DNA of 64,000 nucleotides, from positions 2,852,001-2,916,000 of the forward strand of contig JAJFZO010000407.1 of NCBI GenBank assembly GCA_021397835.1, given 5' to 3'. Shown here in pieces: positions 11,555-22,687 of the stretch (positions are counted from its first letter, which is position 1; every line of letters starts with the position of its first letter). Origin of the DNA: Moringa oleifera. Taxonomy: Eukaryota; Streptophyta; Magnoliopsida; Brassicales; Moringaceae. A program made the translations under genes and the position numbers. The notes under the pieces were generated by a model that worked only from the letters and a program-made list of their open reading frames with translations, had not been told where the DNA came from and made no database searches.

Positions 11555-13351
11555 GAGTGAGAAGGAAAGTGAAAAACTCAAAAGAAGGGCTTTGTTTTCT
11601 TCTTCATATTTTTAGTGTCTGTGTTCTTTTTATTATGAAGCAGTTTTGGATTTATATAAGGATTATTGTCATCGGTTTTCTTTAATCTCAATGTTTTGTC
11701 TCCTAATTCTGATTTTGAAAGTCATCTTCAATTACTGAAATCAGGAGCTTAAGATCTATATTAATGTTGCTATGAAATTGGGGTTAGTCTATAAGGTATT
11801 CTCTTCTGGGAAAGAATATGGTTCATTCCAGTTATAGTGTATTTTCTTTATGTCCCATTGCAATGCGATTTACAGGACTTTAGGTTCTGAAACCTTAGGA
11901 TACGCCATTAATGCCTCCTTATATTAATGAATCTCAAGGGCAATGTAGGTCATCTAATTTAATGCGTTCCATATTTTCTGGGCGATTTTATTCTTTAGAT
12001 GTGGAGGCCATATCCATCAGCTTTAGTTGCAGTTTACAGTTTATTCAAATTGCTTAACCATTGTATCTGATGGAAGGACTTCTTGAACCCAGGGGTACAA
12101 AGTATATGCTCATGCTCCCTGCTTCAGTAGTCATAATTTTGCCTGTAGACGTGTGTTTTCTTCTTTGCCATCTGTGTGTGGAGTTTAGTTGAACTCTATG
12201 AGATGGAACTAAGCCAGCTTTGATTTGTGAAACTTACTGGAGTGATAGTGATTCCTTAGCGTTGAAACATTTTAGCTTTTACTGCACCTGAAGATAACAT
12301 TGATGCAGCTTTCTGGGTTATTTTACATTTTGTGGGTTCAATGACCGATCTCCATAGCTAAGTGGTGGTCTGTTCTGGTTGGCCTAATGCTTCATGCACT
12401 TCCCTTACCTGTAAAGTTGTTTTCTCTATCCATTGTAACAATGATCATCTTACAACCAATTACTCCATTTCATTTTTTCTCTTTATGGAGAGATTATAAC
12501 AAGTTTCTAATGGGATTTAACTTTGCCATAATTTTCACCCATAGGGTACATAAATTTTCTCATGAAAGCAAATAAATTTTCTCAGACTCTGGGAATATGC
12601 TGCTAGCATTGCTGGTTGGAACATGTACTCACTTAACACATTGTCAAAGATAGTCCGGAAAACCCAGTTCCAAATTTGGGTTTTACCACTATTTGGTGCC
12701 ATTAGTTCATGCCATGACGATCAATGTTTGTTTTATCTGGGGTGATTCTAAATTAGTGGAACTCTTACTTCATCTTCCCTAGTTGCTTGCATGTTGAATA
12801 AAGTAAGCCATGAGGTGATTCTAATTTCTGATATTTTTGTCATATGGTTTTTGGTAATACAACCTATCTTTACCGGTCTAGCCAGTATCTTCATTTCCGG
12901 ATGATGAAAAAGGATCCTTTGCATGAATATTAATTACACGGTTTATTCTTCTGATCATTTGTTCATTTTTGCTATCTTTTGAGTCTCTGAGCGAACGGAG
13001 GAATGACCTTTGGTGTATGATATCCATCTCTTTCATACAAAAGAGGTTTTTCTTTCTCTTTGGTTCTATTATTCTTTTTGCCATATAGGGATGTGACTTG
13101 TTAGGCATGTTAGGTTTCTTGCTCTCATTATCTCACACGTTTTCCCTGTATTCTGTGGTTCTTATTGAATCCCTTTTGCCCACAACTTGGGGAACGAAGT
13201 CTCCATGCTTCCCTGATTGATTTTATGAATTGGTCAAGCCATCTTCAACGAAGACACTTGGACATGCACTTTACCTTAGATTGGCATGGATTGATAACTA
13301 ATTAGGTAGTATGCTATGATATTTTTGGTGTTCCTCTGATTTCTCTTCCTA
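11555..13351. other. L12 3' flank and spacer, no gene seen
   Basis: The first roughly 150 bases are probably L12 3' UTR. The remainder is noticeably less AT-rich than other spacers here and may be transcribed, but its open frames are short (62 and 76 codons) and match no family I know. Confidence 0.45.
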
Positions 13352-13357
13352 TATAAG
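13352..13357 (+). promoter_or_regulatory. TATA box of the first microprotein gene
   Basis: TATAAG lies 217 bases upstream of the 44-codon frame at 13574 and is followed by a CT-rich leader. The second microprotein gene has TATAAAA at a comparable distance. Confidence 0.45.
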
Positions 13358-13573
13358 TCTGCCTGCATTCCATTCTCCCTCAACCAAAATTCCCAAGGCA
13401 TCTTCTCCCGCAAAAACCTGTTGGGAAATACCAAAGTGAAATCCCCCCGTCTCTTCTTCCCCGAGATTTGGAGGAGGAGAGATTCATTTGTAAGTGCTTT
13501 TGCATTTCTATCTTGCACCTTATTCTTCTGTGTCGCATAAATGCCCATTGTTAGGCAGAAGTTTCTCCTTTCA

Positions 13574-13708
13574 ATGGCTAAACGGAGTACAAGTTTCTGC
13601 TGGATCGAAGTAGCTCCAGCTCCCATCATTTGCCCTCAAAAGCCTTCGAACTCTCCTGATCTGGAGACAATATTCGAAGATGATGCTGAGGAATATGAGG
13701 ATTCGTAG
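13574..13708 (+). CDS. Microprotein (44 aa), first of a tandem pair, function unknown
   Basis: The frame starts MAKRSTSFCWIEVAPAPIIC and ends in an acidic tail (IFEDDAEEYEDS). It aligns with the frame at 14815-14955: both begin MAK, share WIE(V/I)APA near residues 10-16, then S-N-S-P-x-L-E-T-I near residues 25-34, and end in an acid-rich tail. Shared protein sequence in two adjacent frames is strong evidence that both are real genes from a local duplication. An in-frame upstream ATG at 13541 would add 11 residues. The start at 13574 is preferred because it matches the partner's start. A GGCAG about 15 bases before the ATG may be a leader-intron acceptor. There is no signal peptide or membrane segment. 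I do not know the family's function. Confidence 0.7.
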   Translation: MAKRSTSFCWIEVAPAPIICPQKPSNSPDLETIFEDDAEEYEDS

Positions 13709-14635
13709 CCACGTCTGGCACTCATCTTCTGGTTTTCCCATGAAAGATCCTTGAAAGACTCAGCGACGTGTGCGTTCTCCCATGAAGATCCCTGAAAGAC
13801 TGAGCAGCTTCTGCATTATTTCATCTGTTAAACTTTGTGAAGGAGGGAAGCAACTCAGAAGGTATTGAAAGGTTGGATTAGTAAGCCATTGCTCCCCTCT
13901 TAAGAATGGAGCTTTGCAAATCAAGGAGCATTTCAAATCTTCAGCAATCAAAAGACCCATGTATATTTGTGTAAAAGAAGTTGTTTTTGCTTCATTTTGT
14001 AGATTATAATCCCTCCAATAAAACATTTTACCTTGTAAAGCTTCCCCTGCTGCAACCCTGATCACATTTCTTCAATTCATGGAATTTAATAGTTCAAAAG
14101 CCACTAACCAAGACACCTCCACAACAAATTGGAGTGTTCTAATTGCAACCCAAGTAAATCTTAAGCCCATCTATCATGTCTGATACAGAACAGTATTAAC
14201 AGAAGAACAACATCAAATGGGTCATCCTTAGTTCTCTGTTGACCATATCAAGGCCGAGGAAGCTCTGGTTTTCACCTTAAATCTGTTTGATACAGTACTC
14301 TAATGAATTCACTGAAGGGTCCAAATGGGAGGTGGGCTTTCCTGGACGATTGCTTTGAACAAAAGGCTAATGGCAAACCGCGTGGGCGGCTCTGTTTTCA
14401 TGGCACTGTTACGGACTCTGTTCTTGAGTACTAAAAAACGTAGTACCGCAAATTGCTTTCCACGTTTCACGAGTGATATTTGTTCTGTTTGATAAGTACA
14501 AAACGCGCTGTTTTTTTTTTTTTTTTTAAATCTTTCATGTTTTCCTCATGACTTTGGCTTTACGTGGCAGCAACCTTTCTTCACATTCAATTATTTTTTC
14601 TTATTCATACGCTTGACCTTCCCATCATTATCCCT
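13709..14635. other. Spacer between the two microprotein genes
   Basis: This is probably the 3' UTR of the first microprotein gene followed by the promoter of the second. A 101-codon minus-strand frame (13760-14065) has no family I recognise. A T-run occurs at about 14511-14527. Confidence 0.4.
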
Positions 14636-14642
14636 TATAAAA
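14636..14642 (+). promoter_or_regulatory. TATA box of the second microprotein gene
   Basis: TATAAAA lies 179 bases upstream of the ATG at 14815, followed by a CA/CT-rich leader that looks like a transcription start region. Confidence 0.55.
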
Positions 14643-14814
14643 CAGGCACTCACTCACACTTTGTCTTTAACCTTAATCCATAGCAGTTTCATCTTCGATT
14701 TATCCCTGTTTTTGAATCAATCGGAGGCTTTCTTGTCGATTTCATCTGGGTCTGATCTTCTTGGTTACTGGATCGGATTCTGTGGTCTCAACAGGTGGAC
14801 CAGTCCTTTCTGCA

Positions 14815-14955
14815 ATGGCGAAGGAGATTAGATACTTGGATTCCTGGATTGAAATTGCACCAGCCCTTCTCATTCGCCCTCTCAGAACTTCAAATTCTCC
14901 AGCACTGGAGACGATCAAGGAAGAAGAGGGCGATGAGCACGAAGAAAACTCCTGA
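14815..14955 (+). CDS. Microprotein (46 aa), second of a tandem pair, function unknown
   Basis: The frame starts MAKEIRYLDSWIEIAPALLI and ends KEEEGDEHEENS. It is paralogous to the frame at 13574-13708 through WIE-hydrophobic-APA, SNSP-LETI and the acidic tail. The TATA box, leader length and start context match those of its partner. It has a hydrophobic patch (residues 11-20) but no clear membrane span, so a soluble, perhaps partner-binding peptide is plausible (inference). CAACAG at about 14790 upstream could be a leader-intron acceptor, as in the partner. Overlapping frames at 14613-14986 in other phases lack conservation with the partner gene and are treated as shadows. Confidence 0.75.
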   Translation: MAKEIRYLDSWIEIAPALLIRPLRTSNSPALETIKEEEGDEHEENS

Positions 14956-16670
14956 AGTTAAGAGACTCCACTTTGTCTTCCTGTAGTTTTTGCAGATCTG
15001 TGTTGTTCCCGCTAATGGGTTCTTGGAATTTGGTTCCTGTAAGGTCCTGCTTGTGAGACCTGTAAAATTTTGTGGGTTCAGCTTCTAACAGGTTAAGCAA
15101 ATGTTTAATGCAAATGACATGTTAGATTTCTTTCTGCTTCTGCAGTTCACATGATTTGATACAAACCCCAACTTTAGAATCTTGGTTTGTTTCCAATGAT
15201 TCAATCGATTCAGACTCCAAACGGGTAGGGTAAGAGACATTAATCTTCGACCAGTTTCGATGCAGAATCCTATAATGTCCAAATATTTGAGAGCTTGCAC
15301 GCAGGTTCCACTCTGGGATGCCAATTATTTGCTTTGATTTGATAAGAAATAAGTAAATAATTTAAATTCATCATATTATAAGTAATTAATGGATTTGTTA
15401 TTCTGGTACGGCCCAGCCCAAACAAGCCTGGAAGCTCGAGATATTACGTTATCTCGTTTGGTTCCACTATCATCTCCATGTGACACGTGACAGATGGAGA
15501 GGGTAAATTGGAAAACTCTGGAAGTGTAACGTTCATGGATGCTTCTAGAAATGATGGCGAAACTCGCTGCAACCTTCCAAGCATTGTTAAATTATTGGGT
15601 TATCCATGGGCTACAGCTCACTCGTGACTCCAACGACACCACCTGTCTTTTTTTGAAATGACACAAAGGTCCTTCCATTTTTATCCAGTATGACCAAATT
15701 GCCATTCTTTTAATTAATTGTGATTGCTAAATTTTAAGAGATTTAATTAATTGAGGTATTTAGGTGTCATTCGGTAATGTTCGAGAATCTCAAAATTTTT
15801 AGAAAAAAATTATTGAATTTTAAATAATATTCAATTTTATTTTCTCATTTTTTAATGATTTATTTATTTTCTTTTTCAGAAATTTGCCAAGAAGAATAGC
15901 TGTCTTCAAGAATTTAATTCTATTAAATACAAATGTCACTCCCATTTTTGTTTATAGCTATCAATGATACCAAACTTATGTTAATTTTGTACATATTTTT
16001 TTATTTTAAATTAACATTTTTAAAATTATTTATTAGTCTTTATTGGTGAACCCACTTAATAGTCTTCTTCTTTTTCGCACGCGGGATGCATGAAACTAAC
16101 ATACAACCGACCAGAGACTTTACAAGCCAAATGGGACCCTCGAAGACGTTTATTGACGACACGTGGCATAATACCAGCCAGAGACCATTTAATTCTTGTT
16201 AAACTCTGGGTGATCTGGCTGGAGATTTTTTTATTTCACTAACGATTAGGCAGTTTGGTTAAAGTGGACAAAAGTACAATGATTGGTGGAGGTTCGCTGA
16301 GTGTGACGTGGCAGCAAATGAGTGGTAGAGAGATTAAACGGCTGTAGTCGGGTGCACTGAGTTGTGTGGGCGGTGGTCGTGATATTAATAGTGAGTGGTC
16401 GGTCTCCTCGTCCCCATCTCAGCATACTCATGTGATTTGACCTGTCGTAAAACGTGTCGCTCTACGAGCCACTTATACGGAAAAGTGAAGATCACTCTGG
16501 TTTCTCACGCAAACGGTGTCGTTGGAGCTGTTCGCATATGGTCAAAGAAGCACCAGCACCACTCACGGAGTATTGGGTAGGGCCAGAGAAAGTTACAGAA
16601 ATCATAAATGGCGAAATGGGGCGGCCAGGTTAAGTTAAATTAACACGCACTCAGCTCCACAAGAACCTCA
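14956..16670. other. Spacer and aquaporin promoter region, no gene seen
   Basis: The segment begins with the microprotein 3' UTR, then an AT-rich stretch (15340-16060) and a more even upstream region for the aquaporin gene, including GACACGTGGC at about 16159 (a G-box). Open frames here are short and unrecognised. Confidence 0.45.
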
Positions 16671-16676
16671 TATAAA
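16671..16676 (+). promoter_or_regulatory. TATA box of the PIP2 aquaporin gene
   Basis: TATAAA lies 105 bases upstream of the ATG and is followed by a pyrimidine-rich leader. Confidence 0.65.
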
Positions 16677-16775
16677 CCCCCCTTGGCTTCTCCTCGCTTC
16701 TCACTCCAATAACTCAAAACTATCTCTTTCACTCATTAAGTAACTCTCCGGTCTTCTCCCTCGACTAGGATCGCC

Positions 16776-18460
16776 ATGGCTAAGGACATTGAGGTTGGCG
16801 GGCAGGGCGAGTTCCAGGGGAAGGACTACCATGACCCGCCGCCGCTCCCTTTGATCGATCCAGAGGAGCTCACCAAATGGTCCTTTTACCGGGCTGCCAT
16901 AGCTGAGTTTATCGCTACTCTCCTGTTTTTGTACATCACCGTGTTGACTGTGATTGGTTACAAGAGCCAGACTGACGTGAACCAAGGCGGTGACGGTTGT
17001 GGCGGCGTCGGCATTCTCGGCATTGCTTGGGCCTTCGGTGGCATGATCTTCGTTCTTGTTTACTGCACCGCCGGCATTTCTGGTTGGTTATAAGAAATCC
17101 TAATTATACCATTATCTTCTCGTTTAATTTTAGAAAACTAGGAAACCATTGTGATTAATGTCCGTGCCTGAACTGTCTGCAGGAGGGCACATTAACCCGG
17201 CAGTGACGTTCGGGCTGTTCTTGGCGAGGAAGGTCTCCCTGGTGCGAGCCATATTCTACATGGTGGCTCAGTGCTTGGGAGCCATATGCGGATGTGGGCT
17301 AGTGAAGGCCTTCCAAAACGGCAACTACAGCCACTACGGTGGCGGTGCAAACGAGCTCGCTCTTGGGTACAGCAAGGGCACTGGCTTGGCCGCTGAGATC
17401 ATCGGGACCTTCGTCCTCGTCTACACTGTTTTCTCCGCCACTGATCCTAAGAGGAACGCAAGGGACTCCCACGTTCCCGTACGTTCTTAATCCAAACCCC
17501 TCCTCTCTCCTAAATCGAAGAATGAATCAAAAGTGTGTTGTTTAATTAACGTTGTTGTTAAATTGAAGGTGTTGGCGCCACTACCCATCGGATTCGCCGT
17601 GTTCATGGTTCACTTGGCTACTATTCCGATCACCGGAACCGGCATCAACCCAGCTAGAAGTTTGGGCGCTGCCGTGATCTACAACAAGGATAAGGCTTGG
17701 GACGACCAGGTATATACACACCTTAATTCGCTTCTAACACTCGCACTTCATAACTATAATATAATTCTACAAGATTAAGTGTGAATAAAGAAAACGCATT
17801 CAATTATATCCATTTTTCATTTTAATTTTAATATATTGATTTAATCAGTTGTTCATTTGTATAAATGGTTTTTTAATTTGATCTAATTAAACTTTACTTC
17901 TAAAATTGAAGTTTATTTTTATTGTTGAAAAGCCCCATAAAATCAATCAAATAAATTTTATCTTCAATTTCGAACATTTTTGTGTTATTTTTATGAATTT
18001 TTAAATTTTTTACAGTATAAAATTTTTAAATATTTTAATATTAAAAAATTCAAATTTTTTATCCTGTCAATTTCAATTTTTTAAAAATTTTTATCAATTC
18101 TTTAAATTGATATTTATTATGCAATAACTTCAACTTAAATAATCTATTTTTCAAAAAATTAACAATAGAAATTAAATTAAAATATTTCAAATTAATACTT
18201 ACAATAAAAAATCTCAATTGAAATAATCTCTATACAACATTTAACAATAAGATTGAAATTGAATTAAATTAAAATATTAATATATTATTAAATTAGTCAC
18301 CAAATATTATTATAAAAAATTAACGATTTTGATCTTTATTCAGTGGATTTTCTGGGTTGGACCCTTTATCGGAGCTGCAATCGCTGCGTTCTATCATCAA
18401 TACATATTGCGAGCATCGGCTAAGGCTCTCGGTTCCTACAGGAGCAACCCCAGCATATGA
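16776..18460 (+). CDS. PIP2: Plasma membrane aquaporin, PIP2 type
   Basis: Four exons, 16776-17082, 17183-17478, 17569-17709 and 18344-18460, give 286 aa. The three intron positions are those usual for plant PIP genes. The short N-terminus ([20 protein letters not shown]) and longer C-terminus indicate PIP2 rather than PIP1. NPA motifs are at about residues 107-109 and 228-230. His216, Thr225 and Arg231 form the water-type selectivity filter. The gating His199 in loop D (RDSHVP), a loop B serine (S121, RKVS) and C-terminal serines near residues 279-282 (SYRS) are present, so pH and phosphorylation control are expected from family knowledge. It should form tetramers in the plasma membrane and pass water and perhaps hydrogen peroxide. 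The third intron (634 bases) is AT-rich. Confidence 0.96.
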
Positions 18461-20035
18461 ACTCGTGACATAAATATTACGAAGCTCTATCCCTTCCCCA
18501 AATTATTTCTGATGAAGGAAATGTGAGCTTGTTTGTACAAGAGGGCTTTGGAGCTATAAGCAACTTGTATCATCTTTTTTTTTTTTGTTGCTTTGGATCA
18601 ACCAGGCACTTGTTTTAGATGTGCCCATAATGTAATGCTGTCTGCTTTTCATCTGCTCTGCTTTATAATCTATGGTGTAATTTAATGGCTTAATTTGATC
18701 TTACGTGTTCTCATGACGCTGGCCATTTTATCACGATTTTAATCTTTGGTTTAAAATTTAATTATGACTTGATATAACTATGGTTGTAAGAAAATATGTT
18801 TGTTAATAAAGTCGAGCATGTGGATATTAATTCAGACAATTTATGATTTTTTAGGTCAGTTTTATGACATTAGGGAGATTGTACAATTTTTTTTCTGTCA
18901 TAATCAATAATTTAACTATAAATTAATAAAATTTATTATAATGATTATTTTATCCGCACCAAAATTGTATGGACTCGCGGTCCCTTAGCTCTTCTTGCCC
19001 ACTTTTTCATTTATTATTTTCTTAAAATTAACATAATATTAAATTTTTATGAACCATTAAATATAATTTAAATTCTATCAAAATCATTAAATTTTTTCTG
19101 GTCACTAACTTTAAGATTTCAAAGAGATTGATCATTTATCCATGAGTCAGATTCTTCAATTCAAATATTTAAGATTATAAAAAATTTATTAAAATATATA
19201 TTAATTTTAAATTAAATAATATTTTAAAAATTAAATCGGATCCATCCATTCAAACAAATGAATCATAGAATGATTTTTATTTAAAATGAGTTTGATTTAC
19301 TTGTATTATCAAAATTATGTCATTTTACTATTAAAAATTTTAAATTTTTATCAAAACAGTATCATTTTATAAGAAAATATTTTAAAAATTTTTAAAAATA
19401 AAAAATATTTTTTTACATCATTATCATTTTTTAATAATAATAATAATAATAATACTAATTATTATTATTATATCAATTATTTTATAATTTATATTAAAAA
19501 TACTATAATTCACAGCCGCACTTCCCATTTGGTCTCTGACTCTTAAATATTTTCCTTTTTCCGATTGAATGATGGGTTGGATTTTAAAAACTGGGTTTAG
19601 GCTTTTAGCTTGCCTATTTGTCCATCTAAGCTTACCCGTCATAGCTTTCAAAGCCCGAAGTTATTAGGGATTAGTGGGCTTTGGGCCAAATTTGCAATCA
19701 AGTCCTGCGGCCTATGAATTCTATCCCGGCCGACTGCACGTTCTCCAAACCCAACCGAGAGGAAACCTCGTCAACACATCAACATCCATTGCTTTTTCTG
19801 TAAAATCACATGTATAGCGTCGAAACTTCTTCGTTGTCTCGTGCCCGTCTTCCCTTTCTGAGAAATTTCTTCTGAAATGGATTCATTCATGGCAGCATTT
19901 TCACTAACATAAATTGGCTAATCTAAGGCCCTGAACGACGTCGTTTTCGACCATTGCGCATCAACTTCGCGCAAAACTGAAATGAGAAAAACACAGAACT
20001 CATTTCCACTGTTTCTTCATACGTGTTCCTAAGTA
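18461..20035. other. AT-rich spacer, aquaporin 3' flank, no gene seen
   Basis: The first 200 bases look like aquaporin 3' UTR. 18740-19500 is very AT-rich with an AAT repeat at about 19434-19452. 19660-20035 is the promoter of the next gene, with adjacent TGGGCTTTGGGCC motifs near 19675. Confidence 0.45.
19934..19945. promoter_or_regulatory. Perfect palindrome AACGACGTCGTT
   Basis: A 12-base perfect palindrome with an ACGT core lies about 190 bases upstream of the next gene's ATG. bZIP-type binding is possible from the core, but this is inference. Confidence 0.35.
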
Positions 20036-20126
20036 TTATATACGAGGTTTCATGTTCTTCTATTACCGCACCTTAACGAGCATACCCTGCATGTTTTCTT
20101 GGTTTTTCAGATTCGTGAATCGAGCC

Positions 20127-21398
20127 ATGACAATGGAAGTGTCCGCTTTCGATATGCTTATGTTGCTTTTCTTCTTGTTGGGGAGCTGCTCTGTGTTTGC
20201 AGACCCGTCTGATCTTTCTCCAGTTCCGGCGCCATCTCAACCTGCTCGAGGAGCTCCCGGCAATGGAGGTTTTTCTCAAGGCTATGCAAGTGCACCTTCT
20301 TCTCTTCCTTCCATGATCAGACGCCTTCCAAAAGTTGATGAAAGTCTATCTCAAAAGAACCTATCAACGTCTCTCTCTCAGAATAAATCGTCACCTGCTT
20401 CTTCTACTTCTCCCTCTGTTGACGCTTCTGCTACAAAAGCTTCCGGAAATGGAGGTCTCTTGTCTCAAGGGTATGCAAGTACACCTTCATCTCTTCCTTC
20501 CATGATCAGGCGCCTCCCGAAAGGTGATGAAAATCTATCTCAAACGGACCTGTCAGCGTTCCTCACTCAGGAGAATTCGTCACCTACTTCTCCTTCTCCT
20601 CCCTTTGTTGGCGAAGCTTCCAGCGATGGAGGTCTCTCATCTCAAGGGTATACAAGTTCACCTTCCTCTCTTCCTTCTGTTAATGAAACCAAAGTTGATG
20701 AAAATCTATCTCAACAGAGCCCATCAGCCTCTCCTCCAATTCACCCTGACGTTGCTTCGGGTAATGAAATCAAAGCAAACCAAAATCTTTCTCGGGAATC
20801 TTCTCTACCTCCTTCTCCCAGCTCTGATCAAGTCGGAATTGCTCCTGCTCTTGAAATCGACGGCAGCCCAAGTTCCTCCCGCAAATACCCATCTCTTCCC
20901 CCCACGGTTTCTTACGTGAGTCTTGCTCCTACTCAACAGAATCCCTCTCTTCCTCCGGCTCCCTCTGTGATTGATCTTGAAACAGAAAACCGAAAACACC
21001 CATCTCTCGTTTCTCCTTCCAATCAAGAAACTCTATCTCCTCCGATCGCACCTCACGCCCGAGCTGCTGCACCGCCGACGGCGCCACAACCAATGCCCCA
21101 GCAGCATAACTCTACCCAGAAAGCTCCTCCCATGGTGAACGTCGACGTTGACGCTGATCCCTCCGCCATGACTCACCATCCTTCAGTGATGCCGTTCAAC
21201 TACAAAGCCGAAGATGAGATCTTGGAATTTGAAGAAGAAGAAGAAGGAGTTTCTTGGGACGGAATGAAACACAGGGTAGTCACCGGGCTTCTGGTTGCTC
21301 TTTGCGTCGTTGGGTTGGGAGGTTTTGTTTACAAAGTGAAGACGAACAAGAAGAGGCCGCAGTACCAGCCCTTGTCCAAGAGATCAGTCTCCATCTGA
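20127..21398 (+). CDS. Pro/Ser-rich type I membrane protein with internal repeats
   Basis: From the ATG at 20127 the protein has 423 aa. Residues 1-25 form a signal peptide (MLMLLFFLLGSCSVFA, cut before DPSD). About residues 46-200 contain three diverging copies of a unit built on GG-SQGYAS-PSSLPS, then (M)IRRLPK and DE-LSQ; the third has lost the IRRLPK part. A long Ser/Pro-rich stretch follows, with SPAP, PPAP and LPP motifs that could carry hydroxyproline-linked glycans. A membrane span lies at about 384-402 (TGLLVALCVVGLGGFVY), followed by a short basic cytosolic tail (KVKTNKKRPQYQPL). The frame also opens at 20052, but a TATA-like TTATATA at 20036-20042 puts that ATG too close to the promoter. 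It is probably a wall-facing or plasma membrane hydroxyproline-rich protein. I cannot name the family. Confidence 0.75.
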   Translation: MTMEVSAFDMLMLLFFLLGSCSVFADPSDLSPVPAPSQPARGAPGNGGFSQGYASAPSSLPSMIRRLPKVDESLSQKNLSTSLSQNKSSPASSTSPSVDASATKASGNGGLLSQGYASTPSSLPSMIRRLPKGDENLSQTDLSAFLTQENSSPTSPSPPFVGEASSDGGLSSQGYTSSPSSLPSVNETKVDENLSQQSPSASPPIHPDVASGNEIKANQNLSRESSLPPSPSSDQVGIAPALEIDGSPSSSRKYPSLPPTVSYVSLAPTQQNPSLPPAPSVIDLETENRKHPSLVSPSNQETLSPPIAPHARAAAPPTAPQPMPQQHNSTQKAPPMVNVDVDADPSAMTHHPSVMPFNYKAEDEILEFEEEEEGVSWDGMKHRVVTGLLVALCVVGLGGFVYKVKTNKKRPQYQPLSKRSVSI

Positions 21399-22620
21399 TC
21401 AAACCTTCCCCCTGCATATTTCTGCTGATGAAGCTCTCTTGCTCCTCTTTTGATATATAAACATATATCCTTCCTTTCAGCCATGGTTATGGAGTAGGAG
21501 TTGGAGAGTCATTGCATGAAACAGCCACGCAACTGGTTCTCTGGGAAACTCTGTCTGGTCCTAGTGTTTCTGCAAGTGTAATATGGTTTTCATTTTCAAC
21601 CAATTATCAGTTAATGTTAATTAATTAAGCTTTTCGGCAGATAATTTTCATAAAATTATAAAAAAATATTATTGATATAAAACATATATAAATCTTCTAT
21701 TGAACTAATATTTTGACATAGTTAATTTCATGAATTTAGCATATAAGTTTTAATTTTTTTAATTTTTATGTTTATCTTGTTATTTATTTATAAATTCTAT
21801 AAATAAAATATATATAGAAAATAAATTATTTGTATTACTCTCAGAAAGATGATTATTTACCAAGAATAATTTCATTTCAAATACATATTTAAAAGATATG
21901 AATTTCATAGTACAATGATCAACAATATTCAACCAATGAATTAATTTTTTGGATAGACATTTTAACTTTGGAAACAGTATAAAAATTAAAGGGATAAATA
22001 CGAAAATTAAAATCTGAAATTATTTTATTTTACACATTAAAATGTCAATTAAATTTATTGTACATGTTTCATTGGATTCAATTTAAATTTTTTTAAAAAA
22101 TTTAAAAATATAAATATTATATAATAAATTTTAACTTAAAAATTAAAAAAAATCCTCTTCAAAAGGAAAAACTTTTTGTGAACACGTAATTTTTATTATT
22201 TAATAAATTTTCCAGTCAATTGCAATAAATAAATAACAATGATGAGAGAATTTAAGCTATAATTTTATTTTTCAACTTAAAACCATTACTATCAACTGAG
22301 CCATATTAAAAATTGGCAAAACCCATTTATTTATTTTAAAAAAATAAAAAAATTAGGCAGCGTGAAAATTGATGTACTGATGATTTATATTATGTATATA
22401 TATTCTTTACAGGTCAAATTAAAAAATTATATAGTTGATAAATAAGAAAAAAATTATGTGATCATGCTGGTCACTATGATCTGGAGGCATTTATTTATTT
22501 TCTTTTTCTAATAAATACTCAAATAAATTCTTTAATATAGCCAAGACGATGTCGTTTGATCTGACGGCAGGACATTGCTTGGCTCCGGTTGTTTTGCTTT
22601 ATATGTCCAGTACCCATTAG
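21399..22620. other. AT-rich spacer, no gene seen
   Basis: The segment holds the 3' flank of the Pro/Ser-rich gene, then about 900 bases of AT-rich sequence with no recognisable element, then the promoter of the V-ATPase gene. Confidence 0.45.
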
Positions 22621-22687
22621 TCGTGCGATAGCGTACCGTCTGTGATTTGTGTCTCCGATTTCTTCTCAGTAAGCCGAGACTCGAGAG

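Noticed and set aside
13760..14065. 101-codon minus-strand frame between the two microprotein genes
   Set aside because: No recognisable motif, promoter or paralogue; it probably lies in the 3' UTR of the first microprotein gene.
20052..20126. 25-residue N-terminal extension of the Pro/Ser-rich protein
   Set aside because: It would start about ten bases after a TATA-like motif and would bury the clear signal peptide that begins after 20127.
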